Shown here piece after piece: positions 1-7,436 of a DNA stretch of 37,308 nt. The notes below the pieces were generated by a model. That model worked only from the letters and a program-made list of their open reading frames with translations. It made no database searches and was not told the DNA's origin. How positions within the stretch are numbered: the stretch's first letter is position 1; every line of letters starts with the position of its first letter. A program made the position numbers and the translations under genes. This DNA is from Clostridia bacterium (GTDB taxonomy: Bacteria; Bacillota; Clostridia; TANB77; CAG-508), in contig CAAEQN010000054.1 of the NCBI GenBank assembly GCA_900758165.1, positions 1-37,308 of the forward strand. The letters run 5' to 3'.

Positions 1-275
1 ATTATTTAAATGATTTTTTAAGAAAAGGTGCAGGACATATAGGATATGGAATATTACCTGAATATAGAGGAAAAGGTTATGCTAAAAAAGGATTAGTTTT
101 AGCAATTGAAAAATGTAAAGAAATTATTAAAGAAGACGAAATATATTTATCTGTTCATAAAGATAACCCCGCTTCGTTAAGAGTACAATTAGGGTGTGGA
201 GCTTTTATAGTTGGAGAAACTGAAAAAGAATATTTAACTAGAATAAAATTGAAATATAATAATATTACTTTTTGA
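1..275 (+). CDS. GNAT-family N-acetyltransferase, 3' end only
   Basis: An open frame enters from the left edge (first complete codon at base 3) and stops at TGA 273-275, giving about 90 C-terminal residues. The stretch GYGILPEYRGKGYAKKGL matches the acetyl-CoA pyrophosphate-binding loop of GNAT enzymes (pattern R/Q-x-x-G-x-G/A), and it is followed by a typical strand with a conserved Asn (residues VHKDNPAS) and a final beta segment. The family moves an acetyl group from acetyl-CoA to an amine; the substrate cannot be read from this fragment. The N-terminus lies outside the window. The next gene begins 19 nt later on the same strand. Confidence 0.8.
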   Translation, partial: YLNDFLRKGAGHIGYGILPEYRGKGYAKKGLVLAIEKCKEIIKEDEIYLSVHKDNPASLRVQLGCGAFIVGETEKEYLTRIKLKYNNITF

Positions 276-294
276 TTTAGGAACTTAAGAAGAG

Positions 295-1005
295 ATGATT
301 GAAAAAGAATTCAAGATAATTCCAGGAACAAATATACAATACTTGTTAAACAAAGATAAAAGAAAAAATAGTTATATACAAATAAAAAATGGAGAAGTTA
401 TTGTAAAAGTACCAAAATCAGCAACACAAAAATATATAGATAATTTTTTAATTGAAAAATTATATTGGATACAAAAAAATTTAAATAAAAGCAAGAATAC
501 AGAGCATAAATTAAAATATGAAAATGGAACTGATATTTTTGTATTAGGAAAAAAACTTATACTAATAATAAATTTTTCAAATAAAGTTAGAAGAACTAGA
601 TTAGAAAATACAGGAAAAGAATTAATAATACATTTTCCAAATAATTTGAAATCATTGTCTGAAGATGAATTAAAATTAAAAACTAAAAAAGTAATAGATA
701 ATTATTATAAATCTATCGCAAAAGAAGAAATTTCCTCTGCAATGGAAGATTTAAAACAGAGAACAAGTTTATCTCCTTTAGAATGGAACATAAAAAATTT
801 AAAAGCAACATGGGGAATATGTTCTTCTAAAAGGAAAATAAGCATAAATCAAAACCTAATGGCGTACAGTAGGCATTCAATTGAATATGTTTGTTTACAC
901 GAACTATGTCATTTAAAATATATGAACCATTCAAAAGAATTTTGGAATTTAATAGAATATTATATGCCGGATTATAAAACAGCTAAAAAAGAATTGAGTA
1001 ATTAA
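295..1005 (+). CDS. YgjP/DUF45-type M48-like metallopeptidase
   Basis: The 236-residue protein carries the zinc-binding signature HELCHLKYMNH (His202, Glu203, His206, His212), the HExxHxxxxxH form of the YgjP-like/DUF45 metallopeptidases related to SprT and WSS1. The motif WGICSSKRKISINQNL just before it is also typical of this family. It is probably a soluble cytoplasmic protein, since no signal peptide or membrane segment is seen. The physiological substrate of these proteins is unknown in most bacteria. ATG 295 is preceded by a purine-rich AAGAAGAG. prfB starts 16 nt downstream, so the two are probably co-transcribed. Confidence 0.85.
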   Translation: MIEKEFKIIPGTNIQYLLNKDKRKNSYIQIKNGEVIVKVPKSATQKYIDNFLIEKLYWIQKNLNKSKNTEHKLKYENGTDIFVLGKKLILIINFSNKVRRTRLENTGKELIIHFPNNLKSLSEDELKLKTKKVIDNYYKSIAKEEISSAMEDLKQRTSLSPLEWNIKNLKATWGICSSKRKISINQNLMAYSRHSIEYVCLHELCHLKYMNHSKEFWNLIEYYMPDYKTAKKELSN

Positions 1006-1021
1006 TTGAAAGGAGAATACA

Positions 1022-2153
1022 GTGATTAGTTTAGAAGAAAATAAAAAAGAATTAGAGCTTTTGAAAAATAAATTAATAGAAATAGGTGACTCTCTTTGAC
1101 ATTACTAATTTAGAAAAAAAATTAGAGGAGCTAGAATCTAAAACAATTTCTACAGAATTTTGGAATGACTCTAGCAATTCAGAAAAAGTGTTAAAAGAAA
1201 TTACCTCATTAAAGAAAAAAACAGAAAGTTATAAAAAAGTAAAAACAAATATAGAAGATATAGAAGCTTTAAATTCACTCATATATGAAGAAACCAAATC
1301 AACTGAAATAGAAGAAAATTCTAATTATTTTAATGAGGCAAAGGAAATAACCACAAATATAAATAATATAAAAAATGATATAGAAAAACTAGAAATTAGT
1401 ACTTTATTATCTGGAAAATATGATTCAAATAATGCAATATTAACTCTACATCCGGGAGCAGGAGGAACAGAAGCACAAGATTGGGCTGCTATGTTGTATA
1501 GAATGTATTCTAGATGGGCTGTCCAAAATGGATATGAAGTTAAAGAACTTGATTATTTAGATGGGGAAGAGGCTGGATTAAAAAGTGTTACATTTTTAGT
1601 GTCAGGAGATTATGCTTATGGCTATTTAAAAGGTGAAATGGGAGTTCATAGATTAGTTCGTATATCACCTTTTGATGCAGGAGGAAGAAGACATACATCA
1701 TTTGCTTCTTTAGAAGTATTACCAGAAATATCAGAAGATATAGAAATAGATATTAATCCAGATGATTTAAGAATAGACACATATAGATCGTCTGGAGCAG
1801 GAGGTCAACATATAAATAAAACTTCTTCTGCAATAAGGATTACTCATATACCAACAAATATTGTAGTTACATGCCAATCAGAACGTTCTCAAATTCAAAA
1901 TAGAGAAACTGCTATGAAAATGTTAAAATCAAAACTTTTAAATCTGAAAGAAAAAGAAAACAAAGAAAAAATAGAAGATTTAAAAGGAAATCAAATGGAT
2001 ATTGCTTGGGGTAGTCAAATACGTTCCTATATATTTTGCCCATACACATTAGTAAAAGACCATAGAACAAATTACGAGGTTGGAAACGTTCAAGCTGTAA
2101 TGGATGGAGATTTAAATGGTTTTATAGACAGTTATTTAAAAAGTCAAATTTAA
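1022..2153 (+). CDS. prfB: Peptide chain release factor 2 with programmed +1 frameshift
   Basis: RF2 reads UAA and UGA stop codons and triggers peptide release on the ribosome. The first 25 codons start at GTG 1022 behind AAAGGAG and end at an in-frame TGA (1097-1099). Reading continues in the +1 frame from GAC 1098, at the classic slip site CTT-TGA-C, with a Shine-Dalgarno-like AGGTGA a few bases upstream as a stimulator. The joined product is 376 residues, the usual RF2 length. The stop-recognition tripeptide SPF is at about 215-217 and the catalytic GGQ at about 260-262. The frameshift is autoregulatory: low RF2 favours slippage and more RF2. A simple ORF call would begin at GTG 1086 and miss the true N-terminus. 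A strong terminator follows. Confidence 0.96.
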
Positions 2154-2202
2154 AAATAAATCCAATTTGTCAAATAAAAATGGCAATTTGGATTTATTTT
2201 AT
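2152..2202 (+). terminator. Rho-independent terminator after prfB
   Basis: A long stem pairs AAAATAAATCCAA with TTGGATTTATTTT (13 bp), extended after a T-T mismatch by TTG/CAA. The A-rich left arm and T-rich right arm suit an intrinsic terminator ending the GNAT-metallopeptidase-prfB transcript. Confidence 0.8.
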
Positions 2203-2294
2203 AGTTATTTAATTAAATTTCAATGCTTTGTTCTAAAATAGACAAGGCCTGCATATAATTAAATTATGATAATTTCAAAAAGGGAGATTTTACT

Positions 2295-2597
2295 ATGGAA
2301 GATAGAAAGAATTTGCCTCAAAATAACGCAAATATAATACAAAATTTAATACTAGAAAATAGGGAAAAGCTTACAGTAACAGGAGTAGAAGATGTACTTA
2401 GTTTTGATGATCAAATAGTAATAATAAATACTCAATTAGGGCTATTAACAATCAAAGGCGATGATTTAAGAATTAATAAACTTAATTTAGATAGTTCAGA
2501 AGTGGTGATAGAAGGAGAAATATTTAATTTAGGGTATAGTGATAATGATATAGGGAAAAAGAATGGTACTAGTATATTGGGAAAAATATTTAAATAG
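2295..2597 (+). CDS. yabP: Sporulation protein YabP
   Basis: This 100-residue protein matches the YabP/YqfC family: an N-terminal NREKLTVTGVEDVLSFDD stretch, a beta-rich middle, and the closing GTSILGKIFK that is typical of YabP. In Bacillus, YabP is made under sigma-E in the mother cell and is needed for spore coat or cortex assembly; its molecular role is unknown. ATG 2295 sits behind AAGGGAG. yabQ follows 11 nt later, the conserved yabP-yabQ-divIC order of endospore formers. The sequence GCATATAATT at 2251-2260 resembles a sigma-E -10 element, but I see no convincing -35 partner. Confidence 0.92.
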   Translation: MEDRKNLPQNNANIIQNLILENREKLTVTGVEDVLSFDDQIVIINTQLGLLTIKGDDLRINKLNLDSSEVVIEGEIFNLGYSDNDIGKKNGTSILGKIFK

Positions 2598-2608
2598 CTG
2601 GAGTTTAT

Positions 2609-3112
2609 ATGGATAATATTATTACAAATCAAGCCATCTTATTTACTATCTACGGTGCTTGTGGAATAGTTATAGGCTTATTATTTGATATATTTAGAAT
2701 ATTAAGAAGATCCTTTAAAACCACAGATACAATAACTTATATTGAAGATATTATATTTGGGATTCTAACAGGCATATTTCTAATATTTATGTTATTTATA
2801 TTTAGTAATGGTCAATTAAGATTATATATTTTTTTAGCTATAACTTTAGGATTAATATTATATTTCATAACTATAAGCAAATATTTTATAAAAATCAATG
2901 TAAAAATATTAAAAATATTGAAAAAAATAATTATAAGTATAATTTCTGTTTTTATATATCCTTTTAAAAAAATAAGCAAGTTACTATCTAGAGTAATATT
3001 AAAACCGTTTAGAATACTTATTATAAATATAAAAAATACAAATTTCAAAAAAATAAAAATACATAAACTAAAAAAAGACAAAAAAATGCAAAATGAAAAA
3101 AGGATTTTGTGA
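2609..3112 (+). CDS. yabQ: Sporulation membrane protein YabQ
   Basis: The 167-residue protein has three to four hydrophobic helices in its first 95 residues and a very basic lysine-rich tail. The N-terminal pattern (GACGIVIGLLFDIFRILRR) and its place directly after yabP identify YabQ, a mother-cell outer-forespore-membrane protein required for spore cortex formation in Bacillus. ATG 2609 lies behind a modest CTGGAG. The C-terminal tail is very AT-rich and low in complexity. An antisense open frame across it has no ribosome site and is a compositional artefact. Confidence 0.9.
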   Translation: MDNIITNQAILFTIYGACGIVIGLLFDIFRILRRSFKTTDTITYIEDIIFGILTGIFLIFMLFIFSNGQLRLYIFLAITLGLILYFITISKYFIKINVKILKILKKIIISIISVFIYPFKKISKLLSRVILKPFRILIINIKNTNFKKIKIHKLKKDKKMQNEKRIL

Positions 3113-3170
3113 AACAATGTAGAATAATAAAAGTATAGGGATAAATATTTTATATTTTGGAGATAATCAG

Positions 3171-3437
3171 ATGAAAAAAATTTACAAAAAGCTAATAATC
3201 GCGATTTTTTTAATATATTTTGTAGTAACAATAATTTCACAACAAAAAACTTTAAACCAGTATAAGGCTGAAGCAAGAACATATTCTAGCCAATTAAAAA
3301 GTGCTACAGAAGTAAATACAGAGTTACAAAAGACTAAATCAAATGTTAATTCTACTGAATATATAGAAGAAGTAGCAAGAGAAAAATTAGATATGTATTT
3401 GCCTAATGAAAGAGTTTATATAGATATGGAAAAATAG
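3171..3437 (+). CDS. divIC: DivIC/FtsB-type septum formation initiator
   Basis: This 88-residue bitopic protein has a short basic N-terminus, one membrane helix (about residues 7-23), a coiled coil (about 25-60), and a C-terminal YIEEVAREKLDMYLPNERVYI segment. That segment is the hallmark of the FtsB/DivIC family, which forms the FtsQ-L-B (DivIB-FtsL-DivIC) complex that licenses septal wall synthesis. ATG 3171 follows TTTGGAGATAATCAG, a well-spaced ribosome site. Its position after yabPQ matches Bacillus and Clostridium. The symbol is assigned by family and position; the paralogue FtsL is less likely here. Confidence 0.85.
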   Translation: MKKIYKKLIIAIFLIYFVVTIISQQKTLNQYKAEARTYSSQLKSATEVNTELQKTKSNVNSTEYIEEVAREKLDMYLPNERVYIDMEK

Positions 3438-3440
3438 TTT

Positions 3441-3487
3441 GAAGGGGAAGTTAACAAAATTGCTTCCTCTTTCTTGATTTTTTTTTA
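3441..3487 (+). terminator. Rho-independent terminator after divIC
   Basis: A stem of about 10 bp (GAAGGGGAAG with CTTCCTCTTTC, including G-T wobbles) around a 12-nt loop is followed by CTTGA and a run of nine T. It ends the yabP-yabQ-divIC transcript. Confidence 0.8.
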
Positions 3488-3502
3488 ATTCTACTATATA
3501 AT
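3474..3502 (+). promoter_or_regulatory. Candidate sigma-A promoter of rho
   Basis: TTGATT (3474-3479), a 17-bp spacer and TATAAT (3497-3502) overlap the tail of the preceding terminator. Transcription from here would leave a leader of about 130 nt before rho. Rho is autoregulated through its leader in other bacteria, so a long leader fits, but no leader peptide is visible. Confidence 0.5.
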
Positions 3503-3638
3503 ATAAATGATTTATATCACATACTAATTAAAATCTTATAAAATTCCAAAAAATAATGAAGTAAAACATATTATTATAAAATTAAAATAATACATAAATA
3601 AGACTATAAATTAAATTTAAAATACGGAGGATTACAAT

Positions 3639-5018
3639 ATGGATTTATCTAATTACACTTTAGTAGAATTGCGCCAAATGGCAAAAGAAAAGGGCATAAA
3701 ATCTACTACAAAATTAAAGAAAGAAGAACTTATAGAATTATTAAGCAGTTCTGAAAGTAATACAAACGTTAGTGAGAGCAATAGCGAAAATAATATTACA
3801 AAAGAAGAAAACTCAACTGTAAATTATGCATCAAAATTTCAGATAGATGCTGAAGCAAAAGATGATTCGGCTTTAGATTATAAACTTACTAATGCAGATG
3901 ATTTTATAGCTGAAGGAGTATTAGAAATTTTACCTGATGGATATGGATTTTTGAGAGGAGAAAATTATCTATCAAGTCCAAAAGATGTATACATATCACC
4001 TGTACAAATTAGAAGATTTAAACTAGATAATGGAGACAAGATAAAAGGAATCGCAAGATTGCCAAAGGAAGGAGAGAAATTTCCTGCTCTTATATTTGTT
4101 GGAGAAGTTAATTCAGAAGCTCCAGAAAAGGCTTATAAAAGAAAAAAATTTGATGACCTAATACCAATTTACCCTGAAGAAAAAATAAAATTAGAAACAA
4201 CATCTAATGAATATGCTATGAGGATGATAGATTTAATTTGCCCAATAGGAAAAGGTCAAAGAGGAATGATAGTAGCCCCTCCAAAAGTAGGAAAAACTAC
4301 ATTATTAAAGAAAATAGCAAATAGTATAACAATTAATCATCCAGAAATGATACTAATCGTCTTATTGATAGACGAAAGACCCGAAGAAGTCACAGATATG
4401 AAAAGATCAATTAAAGGTGATGTAATATACTCTACTTTTGATGAATTACCAGAGCACCATGTCAAAGTTGCAGAAATGGTATTAGAGAGAGCCAAGAGAC
4501 TAACAGAACAAGGAAAAGATGTGGTAATTCTATTAGATAGTATTACAAGACTTGCAAGAGCTTATAATTTAGTAATACCACCTTCTGGAAGGACTTTATC
4601 TGGAGGGCTCGATCCTGCTGCTTTACATAAACCAAAAAAATTCTTTGGTGCTGCCCGTAATATAGAGAATGGCGGAAGTTTGACAATACTAGCTACAGCA
4701 TTAGTAGAAACTGGAAGTAGAATGGACGAAGTAATATTTGAAGAATTTAAGGGTACTGGAAATATGGAAGTTCATCTAGATAGATCTCTTTCAGAAAAAC
4801 GTATTTTCCCAGCAATTAATATAAATAAATCTGGAACTAGGAGGGAAGAGAAGCTACTTACGAATGAGGAATTGGCTACAGTATTTGGTTTAAGGAAAGC
4901 TTTATCTAGTATGCCTGTAGCAGATGTTACTGAACAACTAATAAATCAAATGGTTGCTACTAAAAATAATGAGGAATTCATTGAAAAAATGAAAAAATTT
5001 TTATCAAATATAAAATAG
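3639..5018 (+). CDS. rho: Transcription termination factor Rho
   Basis: This is a 459-residue hexameric RNA-dependent ATPase that terminates transcription. It has an N-terminal SAP-like Rho_N domain (residues 1-37), then a short Ser/Asn/Glu-rich linker (about 38-70) in place of the long insertions of some lineages. The cold-shock-like primary RNA-binding domain follows (EGVLEILPDGYGFLRGEN, about residue 90). The RecA-like core has Walker A PPKVGKTT (214-221), Walker B VVILLDS (295-301) and the arginine-rich SRLSEKR region. ATG 3639 follows a strong ACGGAGGA. It sits alone between a terminator on the left and one on the right. Confidence 0.97.
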   Translation: MDLSNYTLVELRQMAKEKGIKSTTKLKKEELIELLSSSESNTNVSESNSENNITKEENSTVNYASKFQIDAEAKDDSALDYKLTNADDFIAEGVLEILPDGYGFLRGENYLSSPKDVYISPVQIRRFKLDNGDKIKGIARLPKEGEKFPALIFVGEVNSEAPEKAYKRKKFDDLIPIYPEEKIKLETTSNEYAMRMIDLICPIGKGQRGMIVAPPKVGKTTLLKKIANSITINHPEMILIVLLIDERPEEVTDMKRSIKGDVIYSTFDELPEHHVKVAEMVLERAKRLTEQGKDVVILLDSITRLARAYNLVIPPSGRTLSGGLDPAALHKPKKFFGAARNIENGGSLTILATALVETGSRMDEVIFEEFKGTGNMEVHLDRSLSEKRIFPAININKSGTRREEKLLTNEELATVFGLRKALSSMPVADVTEQLINQMVATKNNEEFIEKMKKFLSNIK

Positions 5019-5041
5019 TGATTTATATAATGAAGTAATAG

Positions 5042-5081
5042 AATAAATGTAGACACAAAAAAGTGTTTACATTTATTTTTT
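5042..5081 (+). terminator. Rho-independent terminator after rho
   Basis: A 15-bp stem pairs AATAAATGTAGACAC with GTGTTTACATTTATT (one G-T pair), with loop AAAAAA, and is followed by T6. Confidence 0.88.
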
Positions 5082-5109
5082 GTTATAATAATTAGAGAGG
5101 AGTGATAAT

Positions 5110-5127
5110 ATGAGAAGACCAAATTAA
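5110..5127 (+). pseudogene. Five-codon ORF (MRRPN) behind a strong ribosome site: possible truncated gene start
   Basis: AGAGAGGAGTGATAAT ATG gives a very good initiation site, with a TATAAT at 5083-5088, but the frame stops after five codons (Met-Arg-Arg-Pro-Asn). What follows is very AT-rich non-coding DNA. The simplest reading is the 5' stub of a gene cut off where the accessory region begins; a leader peptide is the alternative. No continuation of the gene is seen further on. Confidence 0.3.
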
Positions 5128-5136
5128 TTTAAAGTA

Positions 5137-5166
5137 TTGACAAAATAATTTTTTTTAGTATATATA
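5137..5166 (+). promoter_or_regulatory. Candidate sigma-A promoter in the gene-free region
   Basis: A perfect TTGACA (5137-5142) is followed after 18 bp by TATATA (5161-5166), overlapping TATAAT at 5163. No protein gene lies within reach on the plus strand, so any product would be RNA. Confidence 0.5.
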
Positions 5167-5172
5167 ATAGCT

Positions 5173-5335
5173 ATAATAATTTGTAGGGTAGTATAGTAAG
5201 TACTATCATCTTATATTTAATATATTACATTGCACAAAATCAAAGTTTTGTGCAAAAAGGCATAGGGGTAAAATATATGGACTGCCTCTATTGGTGTCCT
5301 TCTATCTATTACTATATCTAGCTGTTCTTACACTT
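5173..5335 (+). ncRNA. Candidate structured RNA
   Basis: Downstream of the promoter, the DNA can fold into a compact set of helices. Bases 5192-5199 (TATAGTAA) pair with 5309-5316 (TTACTATA), enclosing a hairpin of TTGCACAAAA/TTTTGTGCAA around a 6-nt loop (5230-5255) and a second helix of ATAGGGG with CCTCTAT (about 5263-5290). The segment is less AT-rich than its flanks. It does not match the signatures I know for 6S, tmRNA, SRP RNA, RNase P or common riboswitches. The ends are guesses and no clear terminator follows. The same hairpin could be a protein-binding site instead. Confidence 0.3.
5230..5255. repeat. Perfect inverted repeat, 10-bp arms and 6-bp centre
   Basis: TTGCACAAAA and TTTTGTGCAA are separated by TCAAAG. 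This arm and centre geometry is that of a core recombination site for tyrosine recombinases (two inverted arms of about 10-11 bp around 6-8 bp), and two such recombinases lie 1.2 kb away. It may equally be an RNA hairpin. TTGCACAAAA is nearly repeated near 5870, without the second arm. Confidence 0.5.
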
Positions 5336-5380
5336 TATATCTTATTATTTAATAACTTATATTATTTCTTTAATAAATTG

Positions 5381-5408
5381 TCTTAAATCAAATTCTAATG
5401 TGTTAATA
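5381..5408 (+). repeat. Degenerate 28-bp direct repeat, copy 1
   Basis: It aligns without gaps to copies at 5551 and 5716; the shared pattern is CTTAAA-(4)-ATT-Y-T-(3)-GYGTT. This copy is the most diverged. Confidence 0.35.
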
Positions 5409-5550
5409 CTTATAGTTATAACTTTTTATTTATATCTAAATTTTTTCTATATAATTCTTTTATTTTTTTATCAAAATTTGCAAAACCTTTATATCACCGT
5501 ATTCAGCCTATTTTATAGACAACAAACTATATGCCTTAAAAATAAAAACG

Positions 5551-5578
5551 GCTTAAAATCGATTCTCGTGCGTTGCTT
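5551..5578 (+). repeat. Degenerate 28-bp direct repeat, copy 2
   Basis: It starts 170 bp after copy 1. It has CTTAAAATCGATTCT and GCGTT and is the most GC-rich copy. An extra GCCTTAAAA lies about 20 bp upstream. Confidence 0.4.
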
Positions 5579-5715
5579 TTTTGGCACTTTTTTGTAATTT
5601 TCTTGTAGTCTATTAAAATCAGTATTTTTACATTATTTATATAAAATTATATGTAATTTATATTATTGAGTAACTAATCATAAATGATTAACTTATTAAC
5701 CTTAATATAAAAATG

Positions 5716-5743
5716 CCTTAAAAACGATTTTGAAGTGTTTAGT
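5716..5743 (+). repeat. Degenerate 28-bp direct repeat, copy 3
   Basis: It starts 165 bp after copy 2 and has CTTAAAAACGATTTT and GTGTT. A weaker relative (TTAC-AAAAC-TCG-TTTTGAA) lies near 5974. Confidence 0.4.
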
Positions 5744-6089
5744 AATTAAAATATTTTTATAACTAGTATAATGAAATTTTAATTAGCAATTTATAAATTG
5801 TGTATAAAAATATTTACTGTAAATTTATTTTTTTATGCAAATAATAAAATTTATAAATTTAACTTTGCACAAAATTATTTTTGATTTATTTTAATAAAAG
5901 TTTTTATACTAATTTAAATATTTTAATTTTTATGATTTTGTTTTATAAAACTATTATATAGATTTTGGTGAAGTTACAAAACTCGTTTTGAAATTAAATT
6001 TGTTTTTTTTTAAAACTCTTTTTAAATTTCTAATTTTTCAAAACAGCCCCTCTCTCCTACTCTCCCATTTTTCCTGAATAAAGTAAATA

Positions 6090-6419
6090 TTATCCAGCAT
6101 TTAATTGAACATATAATCCGTTATTTTTCATACCTTCCTTTATTATTAATTTACCTATTTCTGGTATGTTATCTATGTTGTTACTCTTACTTTGAACTTG
6201 TTCAGCTTGAGTTGCTAATACTTGTTCATAAGTATATTTTAATAAAGCTTTTTTTTCTTGTCCTATGTCAGTAGCAGAGTCATTACTATTTAACATATAA
6301 TCCAAATTATAGGCATATAACTCTAAAGCTCTCAAAATTATTTCGACTTGTCCATCCAATAGATTTAACTCTACAGAATGAATATTGTTAGTATCGAATT
6401 TCACTTCTAAATCTTTCAT
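6090..6419 (-). CDS. Small protein of unknown function, third gene of the recombinase operon
   Basis: The protein has 109 residues, is acidic and mostly helical, with no membrane segment and no motif I recognise. The ATG at 6419 follows a perfect AAGGAGG. It starts 24 nt after the stop of the upstream recombinase and is therefore probably co-transcribed. A pair of tyrosine recombinases followed by a small protein recalls the tnpA-tnpB-tnpC plan of Tn554-type transposons, where the small protein influences recombination. That is an analogy of layout only; I see no sequence match to TnpC. It might be an accessory or directionality factor. Confidence 0.7.
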   Translation of the reverse strand: MKDLEVKFDTNNIHSVELNLLDGQVEIILRALELYAYNLDYMLNSNDSATDIGQEKKALLKYTYEQVLATQAEQVQSKSNNIDNIPEIGKLIIKEGMKNNGLYVQLNAG

Positions 6420-6443
6420 GAGTTCCTCCTTATTATATCGTAT

Positions 6444-7430
6444 TTAAGCACAATAAGCAAGAGCATCTTCCATTTTAAATTGTGCTAATGGATGCTCAAA
6501 CATGACATCTTTAACTTCTTGATTGTCTAAATGAGTATAAATTTCAGTTGTATCAATATGAACATGACCTAACAATTCCTGGATAGTTTTAATATTTACT
6601 CCAGACCTATAAAGAAGAGTTGCACAGGTATGTCTTAATGTATGAACTGTATATACATTTTCATCAAGTTCTGCTTTTCTATATGCTCTTTTTACAATTT
6701 TATTTATTGTAAATTGACTCATCCTATATCCGTAGAATGTAAGAAATAGAGCATTATTGTGTTTTTTATTATTATCATGTGAATTATCTCTTATTTTCAA
6801 GTATTTAATAAGAGCATCTTTTGTTTTTTTATTTAAATAATTAGTTCTTTCTTTGTTACCTTTACCAATAATAGTGAATTTATTGTCATCTAAATTTATA
6901 TCTTCAATATTTAGATTTTTGATTTCAGAGAGTCGTAAACCACAATTTAAGAATATATGAAGCATTGCATTATCTCTAATTTCAATTTCATCTGTACTAT
7001 TTTTATAAAGATTAATAAGTCGTTTAGCTTCATCTAATGATAAATAATTAGGTAACTTTTTCTCAAGTTTTCTTTCACTATTAATTTTTTTAAATGGTTC
7101 TTTAAAAATAGTATGTTTTATGTTAAAAAGGTAATCAAAGAATGTTTTTAAATGTTCAATTTTTATAACTCTTGAATTATTCTGATAATGTGATTCTGCT
7201 AAAAAGAATATAAAACTATAAATATCACTATTATTTAGACTTCTAATTTCATTTAAGGTAATATCTTCTATAGTATTATATTTATTTTTAAATTTATGAA
7301 CATTAATAAATTCTAAAAACTGTTCTATTGTAACAGTCATATTTTTTATATATACTTGTGATAGATTTCTAATTGCAACAAGGTAATTTGCAAAATCCTC
7401 AACAAATTTAGGTGTTTTTATTTCACTCAT
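6444..7430 (-). CDS. Tyrosine recombinase (XerC/XerD-like), second of a tandem pair
   Basis: This 328-residue site-specific recombinase has an N-terminal SAM-like core-binding domain (about 1-95) and a C-terminal catalytic domain. The catalytic set is visible: Arg166 (NCGLRLSE), His263-x-x-Arg266 (HTLRHTC), a His in LGHVH and the nucleophile Tyr298 (EIYTHLD), so it should be active. ATG 7430 follows GGAAGGAATAATATACT, overlapping the end of the upstream recombinase gene (gap 6 nt), so the two are co-translated or tightly coupled. It lacks the N-terminal arm-binding domain of phage integrases and is the size of Xer proteins. Its target site is unknown; candidate inverted repeats lie at 5230 and 8529. 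Confidence 0.9.
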   Translation of the reverse strand: MSEIKTPKFVEDFANYLVAIRNLSQVYIKNMTVTIEQFLEFINVHKFKNKYNTIEDITLNEIRSLNNSDIYSFIFFLAESHYQNNSRVIKIEHLKTFFDYLFNIKHTIFKEPFKKINSERKLEKKLPNYLSLDEAKRLINLYKNSTDEIEIRDNAMLHIFLNCGLRLSEIKNLNIEDINLDDNKFTIIGKGNKERTNYLNKKTKDALIKYLKIRDNSHDNNKKHNNALFLTFYGYRMSQFTINKIVKRAYRKAELDENVYTVHTLRHTCATLLYRSGVNIKTIQELLGHVHIDTTEIYTHLDNQEVKDVMFEHPLAQFKMEDALAYCA

Positions 7431-7436
7431 AGTATA

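Larger units (their letters stand above)
5336..6089. other. Very AT-rich stretch without a convincing gene
   Basis: Both strands lack an open frame with a ribosome site. A 65-codon plus-strand frame (5400-5597) has no ribosome site and runs through two of the degenerate repeats, so I do not call it. The stretch holds three ungapped degenerate 28-bp repeats (listed separately), a 16-bp palindrome TAATCATAAATGATTA at about 5681, a hairpin CAAAACTCGTTTTG at 5977-5990 followed shortly by T9 (a possible plus-strand terminator), and a purine tract on the minus strand just after the small gene at 6090. Confidence 0.5.

Noticed and set aside
2231..2262. Sigma-E promoter in front of yabP
   Set aside because: CATATAAT fits the -10 but no -35 (ATA-type) element is found at the right distance; too weak to list as a feature.
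2812..3282. 156-codon antisense frame across yabQ and divIC
   Set aside because: It is a mirror of low-complexity AT-rich coding DNA, with no ribosome site; yabQ and divIC are well supported.
5400..5597. 65-codon plus-strand open frame in the gene-free region
   Set aside because: No ribosome site, extreme Phe/Leu/Tyr/Ile composition, and it runs through two of the degenerate DNA repeats.
5381..5743. Possible CRISPR array or integron attC sites
   Set aside because: Repeats are too diverged and 165-170 bp apart, no cas genes are present, and the attC core pattern (RYYYAAC...GTTRRRY) is not met.
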